Shown here piece by piece: positions 1-9,905 of a stretch of 64,000 nucleotides of DNA; position 1 is the first letter of the stretch, and each line of letters opens with the position of its first letter. Where the stretch lies: the NCBI GenBank assembly GCA_019426215.1, contig CM033402.1, positions 22,206,104 to 22,270,103 on the forward strand, given 5' to 3'. The DNA comes from Buddleja alternifolia (lineage: Eukaryota; Streptophyta; Magnoliopsida; Lamiales; Scrophulariaceae). The notes under the pieces are model-generated. The model was not told the DNA's origin and did not search any database. It worked only from the letters and a program-made list of their open reading frames with translations. The position numbers and the translations under genes were made by a program.

Positions 1-674
1 ATTTATTTTTTAAAAGTTAAATCTGACCGAAAATTTAATTGCACGATTTATGCTTTGAATACAAATCAAGTTTTTGTATTACATATGAATTTATGCATGA
101 ACAAGAATATATGGTTTTGAAAAGTTGTTGAATTTCAATTCAAGGAGTCGAGACGGCGAAGCTTGACGGCCAGTGCGTGCGAAGCAAGCACCACCCTAAG
201 GCTGCGCGCTCCGTGCGCAAGACGACACTTGCTCGGCAGGTCACCATGTGTCCCTTAAGGGCCACACAATGCCTGCACAACAAGCGCTCTTCCTGTGTTT
301 ACGGAACGCTCCGCAACCCATTCAATTTTATTTTTTTGTAAAAATTTTGCTGGGTTTGACCCTGCAGGTCAAACCACGGATTCAACCCATGGGTTTGACC
401 CACGGGTCAACCCAATTTTTAAAATTAAATAAAATATTTATTTAAAAATGGTTTTAAAATTAATTAAAAGATAAAATAATTTTTGAAATTAGTTTTTTGC
501 CTAATTTTAAATTGGATTTAAAATCAAAAATTAATCCTAGAACAAGAAAATTTATTTTTAATTAAATTCTTTGTCGAATCAATTGAAAATTGATTCTTTG
601 AAACTAAATTGGATTTATTGTCAAATATGATTAGAGTTAAATTGATTAATATATTGGATTTAAATTAATTTAAT
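1..674. other. AT-rich non-coding stretch with a GC-rich patch
   Basis: No coding region is supported. About 130-420 is GC-rich, with short self-complementary runs and three TTTGACCC-type words (about 355-410). The rest is very AT-rich. The mix resembles the start of element H's internal leader at 63593-64000, so it may be the leader of a plus-strand copia element whose LTR lies left of the window. That is inference from general similarity only. Confidence 0.3.
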
Positions 675-1865
675 AAATTTCAAAGCCAAGATCAAGTCGT
701 TGTTTGTTGATTTTAATAAAAAGATAAATATGAAAAACTAACCTCTTTGCGTATTCAATCGATCCTCGCCAATATTCATTCAACGGTCCACGTGTTCCGT
801 CTCTAGATTATCACGTGGCGGAATCGACACCGGAAATCTCCATCTCTTTCTCCAAAGTGGTGGCTAGAATGAGAGAGAGTAGGAAAGAGAGCTTTTCTCT
901 GTATTGTATTTCTGGTGAAGGAATTTCACGTAATGTGAATTGTTAATTGTGTTCTCTTGGTTGTGTTGGAGGATTAAATAATTCCTCCAACTTAAGCCCA
1001 CCAATACACGCCCATACGGGCTCATTGGATGATTAATTGGGCTATGTTGACCTAGTCTACTTAGTCCAACTAATTTAATCAATTAATATTCTAGTTTAAA
1101 TATTTAATTAATCCAGTCAATTAAATGTTCAAACTTATTAATTTAATTTTTCATAGTTTAATCCAATTAAACAACCAATTAAATCAATTAGTCCAATTAA
1201 TTAATTCGTCCTTCCAAAGGACAAATTACCAAAACGCCCTCCAAATACAACAATCAATTTCCCCATCTATTCCTATAAAGCGACTCTCTAGGCTCATCTC
1301 AATTGCAATGGGTGGATGCCAAAGGATGTTGGTGACACCTAACCAGCACCGTTGCCCCACATTGTAGCCCAACAGGGTACGAAATGATCAAGTAATTACG
1401 AACCTCTAGATTATGAATACTGTATGAGTATAAGCCTTTCAATGATGTATCCCAATCGAGCGAGAGTCATGGAACATGTCAAACTCACAGGACTCGATAG
1501 TATGCTAAGAATCATAGTAACATGAGATTACAGAACTACCTTCCGTGTCAAACATGTGTTAGTTCATGACCTCTAGCCAGAGACTTTAATTTCATTTACC
1601 TATGATCGCATAGGATACTTCTCGTTTACTTTTGAGACAGTGAATTTCTTTTTTCCAATCAGTTAAGACTGCTACTTGCCCATCAAGCCGCACTTCGAAG
1701 TCGACCACACCAATAGGTGAATTGGATCTAACTACTCTATTGACAAACTTTATGTCACAAGCACATCTTCAACGTGATTACTCAGGTCTAAGGCTCACGC
1801 ATACTATCATAATCAGTAATCTAATCATTGACAGTCACGCATACTATCATAATCCCATTTTTCTA
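675..1865 (-). repeat. Copia-type LTR fragment (LTR-a), minus strand
   Basis: This stretch matches 2290-3045 and then 3470-3905 in the same order and orientation, with many substitutions, so it is a diverged second copy of that LTR. Shared blocks include the run around AAGCCAAGATCAA, the segment with TCTCTAGATTATCACGTG, and the block about a GAGTAGTTAGATCCA-type motif read on the minus strand. It lacks the terminal 30 bases next to the PBS and the TGTTAGG start seen in the other copy. An 18-base word (CACGCATACTATCATAAT) is duplicated at about 1797 and 1835. Confidence 0.6.
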
Positions 1866-2245
1866 ATGACGAACAATAACGGCCAATGGTGAGGCGAGCA
1901 GCACGTTTAGGGCTTTCGACGGCAGGTCCCGGCGTCGAGTTTAATGCCACTCCACACCATCATCGAGTCGCCGTCTGCCATTTCCGAAAATCAAAACCCG
2001 ATCAATGTGCCAACATATTTTCAGATTTCAATTTCCTAGATTTCCAGCCCGGCTGAAACAGATTCAATCAATTTTCCAGAAAACCACAAATTTCAATTTT
2101 TCATAGATTAACAATTGCAGATCCATTTTTCAAAATTTTCGATCAATTCTTGATAACTCAAAATCATCAATAGCCTAATTAACATAAACATCCAATATGA
2201 ACACGAAGAAGACGCAAACAAAATCAACGAAGCAAACAAATTTGT
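1866..2245 (-). other. Retrotransposon leader, non-coding
   Basis: This is sequence downstream (on the minus strand) of the PBS at 2246-2256, before the second LTR copy. There is no ORF of note. The two LTR copies are only about 380 bp apart, so the element has either lost its coding interior or was met by a separate insertion. Confidence 0.4.
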
Positions 2246-2256
2246 CTCTGATACCA
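2246..2256 (-). other. tRNA-Met primer binding site (minus strand)
   Basis: On the minus strand this reads TGGTATCAGAG, complementary to the 3' end of plant initiator tRNA-Met, the usual primer of copia and many gypsy elements. A four-base spacer separates it from the LTR end at 2261, which reads CCCCA on the minus strand. Confidence 0.8.
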
Positions 2257-2260
2257 CTAT

Positions 2261-3045
2261 TGGGGATCGTGGTATCATGTGCAGTTATAATTTAAAAACA
2301 TATCCGGATTCCCAAAGCCAAGATCAATTCATTGTGTGTTGATTTTATTAAAAAGATGTTTGCTTATTCAATTGATTCTAGCGAATCTTCGTTCCACGCC
2401 CACGTGTCCCATCTCTAGATTATCACGTGACGGAATCGACTCCGGACATCTCCATCTCTTTCTCCAAAGTGGCGGCTAGAATGAAAGAGAGTGGAAGAGA
2501 GAGCTTTTCTCTGTGTTGTATTTCTGCTGGAGGAATTTCAAGTAATATGAGTTGTTAATTGTGTTCTCTGGATTGTGTTGGAGGATTAAATAAATCCTCC
2601 AACTTAAGCCCGCCAGTAAACGCCCATATGGGCTCATTGGACGATTAATTGGGGTATGTTGACCCAGTCAACTTAGTCCAATTAATTTAATCAATTAATA
2701 TTTAATCCAATTAAATACATATTGATTAAATGAATATTAATTAATTAAATAAAAAATCAATTAATATTCTAGTTTAAATATTTAGTTAACCCAGTCAATG
2801 AAATGTTCAAAATTATTCATTTAAATTTCCATTGTTTAATTCAATTAAACAAGCAATTAAATTAGTTTGTCCAATTAATTAATTCGTCATTCCAAAGGAC
2901 AAATTACCACCCTCCAAATACAACAATCAATTTTTCCATCTATTCCTATAGAGTGACTCTCTAGGTTCGTCTCGATTGACAATGGGAGGATACTAAAGGA
3001 TATGGGTGATACCTAGCTACCACCGTGACCCCACATTTTAGTCCA
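2261..3045 (-). repeat. LTR-b, 3' part (minus strand)
   Basis: This LTR segment abuts the PBS at 2246-2256. Its minus-strand end is CCCCA, similar to the inferred end of the F element LTR (ATCCCCA at 21331-21337). It aligns with LTR-a over about 700 bp. A block at 2952-3010 recurs in diverged form at 3358-3415, so the long LTR that continues to 4326 may be a chimera of two related LTRs. Confidence 0.6.
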
Positions 3046-4326
3046 ATTATTAATTAGTTCCAACATATTTTAATCCAATTAAAATATAATACCAATTAAT
3101 AATCATCTAAATTAAATAATCTATTGATTTAATAAAAGCTGAGTATAATAAATAAGTCTATTTATTTATTATAATTAACTTATTTCCATTAATCAAAAAA
3201 TTAATATGTTCATAATAAATACATCTAATTATTTATTATTAATATATTTCCATGAATCCAATTAATCAAATAAATTAATTTGCTCATGAAATAGCAAATT
3301 ACCTAATTTATATATTTGACAACGAAAGAATTTTCTTCGCTCAATTCTTTTAAAGTGTGAACTCTCTAGGTTAGTTTCAATTGGCATTGGCAGGAAACAA
3401 AGGATGTGAGTGTCACTAGGCCACTCACCTGGACTCACATCGAAACCCAGTTGAAATGAATAGATCAATACGAATCCCTAGGTCACAGATACCATGTGAG
3501 TATAAGCCCTTCACTGTAACATTCCGATCGAGTGAGAGTCTTGGATTATTTCAAAATCACAGGACTCGATGTTGTGCTTCAGGGAATCATAGTAAGATGA
3601 AATTACTGAACTACCCTTATGTACTATAGATAAGTTAGTTCTCCTACTTTGGCGCCAAAGACTTATAATTTCATTTGCTTATGATCACACAGGACGTTAA
3701 CTCATTACTACCCAAGACAGTAAATCCTCTATTGGCAATCACCGAACAATTGCCACTTGTCCTTCTGAACCACACTTCGAGGTTAATCCCATCAAAGGGT
3801 GAGATGGATCTAACTACTCTAATAACTCGTTCAGTGTCACAAGTCCAATCTTCGTGAATCCTCAGGTCTAGGGCTCACGCACACTACCATGACCAGTAGT
3901 TCAATCATTGTTGATCAAAGAGTAATTACACATGTGATTGAATTACGGCGAGCCGTGTTCAAATATATCAATTCCATTGATATATCTATGGCCAAGCTCC
4001 CACCATCCAAAGTGACCAACTGACACTACTTGTCAAAGCTTGCGTCGTATAAGTCTGGTCTTACTGCCCAATTAAGACTCGTCAACTTGCGAACTTTAGT
4101 TTCAGTAAACAAGGAATCCTTACTTCTAGTGTCCATCTCCTCTAACCATTGAGGAGTGGATACTCTTGATTACCTTGGACTTATTTGTTCAATACTCATA
4201 TTAATATCATCAAGATTGATATGAAACAAAACAATGCCTTTATTAAAGAATAAAAGTTTACGCAACATATAAGTAAATGCCCTATTAATCTAATTCCTCT
4301 ATAGCATGGAGGGCATAATCCTAACA
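3046..4326 (-). repeat. LTR-b, 5' part (minus strand)
   Basis: Read on the minus strand it begins TGTTAGGATTATGCCCTCC at 4326, a typical copia LTR start. It carries the blocks shared by the LTRs of F and H: a CCTGAGGA word, GAGTAGTTAGATCCA and a CCTCGAAGT word, then a segment with GTGAGTATAAGCCC. Together with 2261-3045 it forms one interrupted or chimeric minus-strand LTR. Confidence 0.6.
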
Positions 4327-4756
4327 TCGGGATATTACAGTGAAGGGCTTATACTCACAGGGTGTCTGTGACCTAAAGGTTCATATATGATCTATTAGAT
4401 TTGATCTTAATTGGGTTTTGGTGTAAGTCCACGAGACTGGCTACGTGGCACTCACACCCTTAGTTTCATCCCAATGCCAATTGAAACGAACCTAGAGAGT
4501 CACACTCTAAAGCAATTGAGCGAAGAAAAATCTTTCGTTGTCAAATATATAAATTAGGTAATTTGTTATTTGATGAACAAATTAATTTATTTGATTAATC
4601 AGATTAATGAAAAAAAATTAATAATAAATAATTAGAATATTTATATAAACATCCTATTCTAAATTAACAATTAGATTATTTAATTTAGATGATTATTTAT
4701 TAATATCATGTTTTAATTTGATTAAAATATGGACTTAATTAATAATTGAACTAATT
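4327..4756 (+). repeat. Inverted LTR fragment
   Basis: This plus-strand stretch is the reverse complement, with substitutions, of about 3225-3520. The two hold the same run from the GTGAAGGGCTTATACTCAC word through CGTTGTCAAATATATAAATT. The pair makes an inverted repeat with arms near 300 bp and a loop of about 800 bp. Confidence 0.65.
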
Positions 4757-5255
4757 TTATTTTTTTTGGAACGAAATAAGATTTGTATTGAACTCAAACG
4801 TAATTATATATGGGCATAGTCTTTAGTTTATTGAGACATTGATTATGTCCATAGTCTTTAGTTTATTGAGAATTGCTAACCACAGAGTACACCTATGCCT
4901 TGCAATAGGTCCTTTTCCGCACACAATCTTCCTCTAAGTTACCTCTTCATAGTGTTCCATAATATGAGCATAAGCTTTTTGAATTGAAAATTGCCCATCC
5001 CTCCACTTGTTGTGCACTGTATCAATTGCATCCAGCAACTTATCCCTTATCCCCAACAACCTTTTCCAAAACCAAGAGTTGGATGTCTTTGGTTCAATTG
5101 TCCAGATGCTCCTATTCTACATATAATACGCCCGCACCCACTTTATCCACATTGAGTCCTGTTTTGATGCAATATGCCAAACTTGCTTAAAGATAGCTAC
5201 CACATTCTATTGTCCCAGAGCTATGATCGCAATTCCACCTTCGGATTTAGGGCTT
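4757..5255 (-). pseudogene. L1-type LINE reverse transcriptase fragment (C-terminal part)
   Basis: One minus-strand frame runs about 150 codons with two or three in-frame stops. It reads PKSEGGIAI, then VWHIASKQDSMWIKWV, WFWKRLLGIRDK, FSIQKAYAHI and IARHRCTLWLAIL. This is the order seen downstream of the catalytic core in plant L1 LINE ORF2 proteins, ending in the zinc-binding zf-RVT-like region. The fragment is truncated at its 5' side near 5255. It ends in an A-rich run on the minus strand (about 4757-4772), which could be a poly(A) tail. A 22-bp word around CATAGTCTTTAG is duplicated near 4810-4860. No catalytic domain remains, so it is dead. Family assignment is fairly sure; which L1 clade is not. 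Confidence 0.72.
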
Positions 5256-5361
5256 AAGTTGAAAGTCAACTTAGCCCAATTTTGGATGTGGTGCGCATGT
5301 ACAAAGGAGTTTGATGGGCTCGTGGAATTAATTGATTCCAAGCCCATCACTCCTTATATAT

Positions 5362-6251
5362 TGTTGGGTTGGGTTCTATTCTTCGAGTGGCTCGTGGCAG
5401 CCGAATTTAAATTTTAAGTGTACCACCACCCAAAGCAGGAATAATGGTGTACTCGATTATGCTATAGAGAAGGTTGCAAGAATTTTTTTTACCTCTTGAT
5501 TAAATTCTCGTAGTAACAATCTTGGATCTTTCCAACCCTGTGGTGCAATTCCACACAATTTCGTGGAGGAAATCGCCCATCCATTGTATCCCCGGTGTTA
5601 GTGCTCCAAATGTCGCACCTCTAAGATGTAACCACACCTCGTTCAAATCACACCTACTTCGTTATTGGTGCTATAGCCAATGAAATAGATCAAAGTCTAA
5701 AACCTAGGCTTGATTATGTGAAGAAATGGAATATGTAAATCATTAAGTTCAACACATGAACAAAACGATGTCGTATTGGAACAAAGGAGGGACATTTTTT
5801 GGCTTAAGGATGACAGGAAACACTTTCTTCTTTTCAGCTTTGGTGTTCGAAATTTTCACTTAAAAAAGGCTTAGGGTTTTAGTCTTGCATTGCCATAAAT
5901 ATAGAATAGGAGTCCTAAAATTCTAATCCAACTGCAAGACTTGGAGAAGAAGAAAACCCTTTTCTTCTTCACCAAGAATTCGAATCCCCTCATCCTTTTG
6001 GGCTCAAAAATCGGCCATCATCCTATTGTTGGAGTCCAAGAATTAATTCTTGACTCCATATTTAATGATGGGCTAAACCCATCAATTAAATATTCCCATA
6101 TAATTAAACCCGTTTAATTATATTACTTATTCCAATTAGCTTATTTATTTAACTTGAGCGAAGCCCAACAAATAAAATACTTGGACTCTACTAGGTCCAT
6201 TAATTTAATTAATTCTACAAGATTAACTGAAATAGTCGAATTAATTGAATC
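5362..6251 (-). repeat. Family C copia LTR fragment (minus strand)
   Basis: This is the reverse complement of about 61690-62610, the intact 3' LTR of element C. It includes the terminal TGTTGGGTTG (read on plus), the GGCTCGTGGCA block, the CCCTGTGGTGCAA block and the GGACTCTACTAGGTCCA block. It stops at the palindrome at 6211-6292 and joins SIRE sequence. No PBS is visible to its left, so it is a truncated or solo LTR remnant. Confidence 0.7.
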
Positions 6252-6292
6252 GACTCAATTAATTGAACTATTTTAATTAATCTTGTAGAATT
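6211..6292. repeat. 82-bp near-perfect palindrome at an element junction
   Basis: Two 41-base arms (6211-6251 and 6252-6292) are reverse complements with about five mismatches and no spacer. The outer ends read AATTCTACAAGATTAA and TTAATCTTGTAGAATT up to mismatches. The left arm is family C LTR in minus orientation; the right arm is a short copy of the same LTR in plus orientation. The fold-back lies exactly where LTR sequence gives way to SIRE pol. Confidence 0.85.
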
Positions 6293-6351
6293 AGTAGAAC
6301 CAAATAAAATATCACACAGTTGCTTATTAGTAGAACCAAATAAAATATCAC
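6290..6351. repeat. 26-bp direct duplication beside the palindrome
   Basis: ATTAGTAGAACCAAATAAAA plus six more identical bases occurs at 6290-6315 and again at 6326-6351. Comparison with the plus-strand SIRE copy near 48570-48610 shows that the right copy is in its proper place in the reverse transcriptase. The left copy is extra material added at the junction. Confidence 0.85.
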
Positions 6352-6960
6352 CAACATAAATTTGGACTAAGATAATATCTTCATTATGGGCAATTTTAAA
6401 TAATGTTGTATCAACGCTGCCTTTTGAAAAGCCTTTACCAATAAGGAAGATAGAGAGTGTCAAACCATGCTCTCGGTGCTTGTTTAAGGCCATAGAGTGC
6501 CTTATCCAATTTGTAGACCATACTCTTACCATGGTTGTTGATGAATCCTGGAGGTTGCTTCACGTAGACTTCTTCTTGGAGTTTACCATTCAGGAAAGCA
6601 CTCTTCATGTCCATTTGGTACACTGTGCGGCAAATGCTAGGAACATATGAATCGCTTCAAGACGGGCTACTGGGGCATATGTCTCATCAAAATCAATACC
6701 CTCTTCTTGGCAATAACCCTGAGCGACTAATTTGGCTTTGTTTATTAAAACAATGCCATCTTCATCCATCTTGTTCCTAAAAACCAATCTCGTCCCAATA
6801 ACCCCTTGGTGAGTTGGTCTTGGTACTAGCGTTCAAACCTTGCTTCTCTCAAATTGGTTAAGCTCTTCTTGCATTGCTTCTACCCAACTTGAATCATTGA
6901 GCGTTTCATCCACTTTCTTTGGTTCCATTTGAGATAGGAAGCATGCGAACATGACCTCAT
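6347..6960 (-). pseudogene. Copia reverse transcriptase, N-terminal half (SIRE fragment)
   Basis: Minus-strand frames give [20 protein letters not shown], then [24 protein letters not shown] and [12 protein letters not shown], the conserved RVT_2 order. The catalytic YVDD box reads YVGD (6347-6358), losing one of the two metal-binding aspartates. The frame shifts around 6620 and 6480, and the domain ends just past the YVGD box at the rearranged junction. Upstream sequence to about 6960 still holds the spacer with the degraded EAMQEEL word. The gene is clearly dead. Confidence 0.8.
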
Positions 6961-7498
6961 TGATTGTTGCGGACCTAGTTCTAATAGGTGGTCAAATATC
7001 TCCAATTACTAGCTCTGGTGGATGGTCTCTAAGCCATTCACGGTCTGGTTAGAAAGGGTTGAGAGACTCTTGATTATCAATCGCTTGACCCTCATTTGTG
7101 TCTGGTGTAGTTGCTACATTATTCTCAGTTCCAATTTGCTCTTGATGATCATTCTCTTCATGATCATCAGCGATTCTGACAATATCATCATGAATAACCA
7201 CACGAGTAATCTTAGGAATAGGCACAAAGATCTCATCATCCTCATCATCATCATCATCACTATCATCACCAAGATTGATTTATGACGCTTGCTAGGCAAG
7301 ATCTTCAATTCCTACATTATTAGGATTAACCTTACTCGGTTCTTAGTTAGCATCATCAAACACAACATGAATGAATTCTTCAACCTTCAATTTGATCTTA
7401 TTTAGGATGCAAAAACTCTTTCCGTTCTTGGCATAGCCTAGAAAGATTCCCTCATCCGCTTTAGGATCAAACGTCTTTAGGCTTTGGGATCCATTGTT

Positions 7499-7843
7499 CT
7501 AAATGAAACATTTTGAAACAAATACATGAAAATATGAGACGTTAGGCTTACACCCCTTCCATAACTCACATGGAGTCTTCACATGTTGCTTGTTGATCAT
7601 ACACCAGTTCTGAGTGTAGCAATCGGTATTGATAGCTTTGGCCCAAAATCTTTGAGACAGCTTACACTCTGCAAGCATCGTCCTAGCAGCTTCCTTAACC
7701 GTTTTGTTCCGTCGCTCGGCCACTCCATTCTGTTGAGGTGTTCTAGGGGCAGAATACTCATGAAGTATTCCAAACTCTGTACAAAAATTCTCAACAAATT
7801 GTTTAGTAAATTCAGTTCCTCTATTGCTTCTAATTCTTGTCAC
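7499..7843 (-). pseudogene. Copia integrase, catalytic C-terminal half (SIRE fragment)
   Basis: The minus-strand frame reads RSNRGTEF, where the second catalytic aspartate of the usual RSDRGTEF is replaced by asparagine. It is followed by PRTPQQNGVAERRNKT, which holds the catalytic glutamate, and SYFHVF. Upstream, 7840-8643 supplies the first half, in another frame. The region from 7000 to 7498 is the degraded integrase/RT spacer with a run of CAT/TCA triplets at 7228-7265. Confidence 0.8.
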
Positions 7844-8643
7844 TTTGAGATCTTTATAAGTTGCAATTGACGAATTAGCAATGTGAGCATGACACTAGTT
7901 TCATCTTTGGTCGCTAGGAATTCTACCCATGTATAGCGAGAGAAATCATCAACTATTACTAGCGAGTACTTTTTACCACTAACACTCATGATTTGAATAG
8001 GACTAAACAAATCTAGATGCAATAGTTCAAGAACTCTAGAAGTAGATGGACAAGGTTTCTTGTTAAAAGATGATTTAACTTGTGTACCCATTTGACATGC
8101 ATCACATAAGCGATTTTTCTGAAATGAACCCTTAGGTAATCCCCTTACTAGATTTAGCGATATTAACTGAGAGATTGTCTTAAAGTTGAGGTAATTCATT
8201 TTTCTATGCCATAACCAACCCAATTCAGTTTGACTTTTAGCAACAAAGCATGTAGGGTTGTTATCAATTGTAGAATCCCAATCTACTAAATACACATTGT
8301 TTGTTCTTTTTCCTCTTAGTTTAGTAGACTTAGTCTTAGCATCGTTAACATAACAGTAGTCACTTGAGAATTTTACTTCGAAGCCTTTATCACAAAATTG
8401 ACTAATACTTAACAAATTATGCTTAAGACCCTCAACATAGTATACATCACTAATCATGATGTTCCCCCTATGCATGATACCTATACCTTTGGTTTTACCT
8501 TTGGAGTTGTCACCGAATATAACTTGAGGACCGTTGGTAGCTCGATAGTTGACTCGAAGATCTTTAGAACGCATCATGTGTCTTGACGATCCACTATCAA
8601 AGTACCAAAATGAGGTATCGGTGTTGGCTCTTGGTATCTGCAT
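7840..8643 (-). pseudogene. Copia protease and integrase N-terminus (SIRE fragment)
   Basis: A 267-codon open stretch on the minus strand starts near the protease. WYFDSGSSRHM carries the DSG active site of the aspartic protease. Then come NLLSISQFCDKGFEVKF and the GAG-pre-integrase zinc-binding region (WHRKMNYLNF, then CDACQMG). The integrase core begins with HLDLFSPIQ, holding the first catalytic aspartate, and DFSRYTWVEFL. It is the best kept part of this fragment. It runs out of frame just before the second catalytic aspartate. Confidence 0.82.
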
Positions 8644-8898
8644 TTAAAGGACAATTCTAATTCTTCTTAGGTACCCATGTTGTCTTGGGTCCTTCATTGT
8701 TAGTAACTTTGGTTTGAATTAAAACTTTAGGAACCATATTTGCTTAGTCTGCATTGTAGGAATACATGTGCGTGCTTTTTGGGTGTATAATAATATCCTT
8801 GATTATAATAATAATCATAATCATAGTCATAATTATAATCATCATAGTATCGATAATATGATCTTGACTGTCTTGGATATTGCCACTGGTATTTCCTT
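8644..8898 (-). pseudogene. SIRE gag-pol linker fragment
   Basis: This is the reverse complement of about 46025-46290 of the plus-strand SIRE element. It contains the WVPK-type segment and the Asp/Tyr-rich stretch seen as ATAATCATA-type triplets near 8800-8850. It is cut off at 8898 by the first base of the CACTA terminus. Confidence 0.7.
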
Positions 8899-8930
8899 CA
8901 CTACTACAAAAATGGCCTATTACAGCACAT

Positions 8931-9265
8931 CTATTACAGCGGTTCGGTCTGAACCGCTGTAATAGGGTGTGTTGGTTCGAACCTATTACAGTAATAGGTC
9001 CGTAAAAAAAATGCCTATTACAGCGGTTCAGACCGAACCGCTGTAATAGGTCCGTAAAAAAAAAATTGCGTATAACAGCGATTCGAACAGAACCGCTGTA
9101 ATAGGTCCATAAAAAAAATTGCCTATAACAGCGGTTCGAACAGAACCGCTGTAATAGGTCCGTAAAAAAAAAACCTACCTATAACAGCGGTTCGAGCAGA
9201 ACTGCAGTAATAGGTTCGAATCGACTTGGCATATTACAGCGGTTCTTATGTGAACCGCTGTAATA
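8931..9265. repeat. Six palindromic subterminal repeats of the CACTA end
   Basis: Six hairpin units of the form CTATTACAGCGGTTC, a 5-6 base spacer, GAACCGCTGTAATAG. The approximate positions are 8931-8965 (perfect 15-base arms), 9014-9050 (perfect 16-base arms), 9070-9105, 9122-9158, 9178-9214 and 9232-9265. Most are separated by GTCCGTAAAAA-type A-rich linkers. CACTA subterminal repeats are known transposase binding sites, but here each unit is itself a palindrome. Confidence 0.9.
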
Positions 9266-9419
9266 GTCCAAAACCAAAAATTTGAAACCCATATAAATCT
9301 TCTCGCTTCTCTCTCTCTTAGTCTTTCTCTCTCTACCCTCTCGAAATCTCTCTCTCTCTACCCTCTCAAAATCTCTCTCTCTATCACCACCACCGCCGCC
9401 GCCGCCTCCACAACCACCA

Positions 9420-9515
9420 CCATATGTGTGGGTGTATGTATATTTGTATATGTGTGGACGTATGTATATTTGTGTACATGTGGGTGGGTGTATGTATATT
9501 TATGTATATGTGGAA
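9420..9515. repeat. Short GT-rich tandem repeat
   Basis: Three to four imperfect copies of a GTGTGGGTGTATGTATATTT-type unit of about 30 bp, lying in the presumed leader of the CACTA element. Confidence 0.7.
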
Positions 9516-9660
9516 TGAGAGTGCAATATGCAAATGAAATGCATAGGTGAATGGTAGACGTGAACAACGTTTTATATAAGTTTTCTCAACAAATGTTCAA
9601 ACAAGAGCAAAAAGACACTACGAAACCCCAGTCTTCTTCGGGAACTAAGTGAAAGTGCTA

Positions 9661-9905
9661 GATTTTCATTGCTTACTTTTTAACTGCTTTAAGAAGTTCC
9701 TTATGTATGTTTTGCTCATTGTACTTACATTGATATATATGAATGAATGAGTTTTTACTGAAACATCTTATTTTTTGATATAATGTACTAACTTATAGCT
9801 AACACTCTAACTGTTTAAATGCTAACTTACAATCTTTGTTAATCTTTTTCTAGCTCTAGGATTATAAAAGAGTTAAGGTCTTGACATCATCAAAAAGGGA
9901 AAAAT
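9661..9905 (+). other. SIRE 3' untranslated end with polypurine tract
   Basis: This parallels 54670-54903 of the plus-strand SIRE element: a GAATGAATGA word, a CTGAAACA word, an ATTATAAAAGAGT word and GTCTTGACATCA. It ends in the purine-rich AAAAAGGGAAAAAT immediately before the LTR at 9906. There is no coding sequence. Confidence 0.7.

Larger units (their letters stand above)
6293..8898 (-). mobile_element. SIRE/Maximus-type copia element, inverted internal fragment
   Basis: Read on the minus strand it gives, in order, gag-pol linker, protease, integrase and the first half of reverse transcriptase. All are closely similar to the plus-strand SIRE element at 46040-48600. It lacks RNase H, LTRs and most of gag. 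Its gag-side end meets a CACTA terminus at 8899 and its RT-side end meets a family C LTR fold-back. The element cannot move. Confidence 0.8.
8899..9600. mobile_element. CACTA (En/Spm) transposon end
   Basis: The sequence starts CACTACTACAAAAATGGCC at 8899, the standard terminal inverted repeat of plant CACTA elements, and goes straight into subterminal repeats (8931-9265). After these come a TATA-like ATATAAAT (about 9291), a CT-rich leader with CTCTCTCTC runs and a GCCGCC tract near 9390-9410. That order suggests the promoter side of the element. CTT at 8896-8898 would be the 3-bp target duplication. I see no opposite terminus (a reversed GTAGTG end) in the window, and the right limit is uncertain. 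No transposase is recognised. Confidence 0.75.

Noticed and set aside
8931..9265. miRNA-like hairpins
   Set aside because: Arms are 14-16 bp with 5-base loops, too short for a miRNA precursor, and they sit directly inside a CACTA terminus, which explains them.
9600..9612. Second CACTA terminus (GACACTACGAAACC)
   Set aside because: It is in the same orientation as the terminus at 8899, whereas the opposite end should read as its reverse complement. The next bases do not match the terminal repeat.
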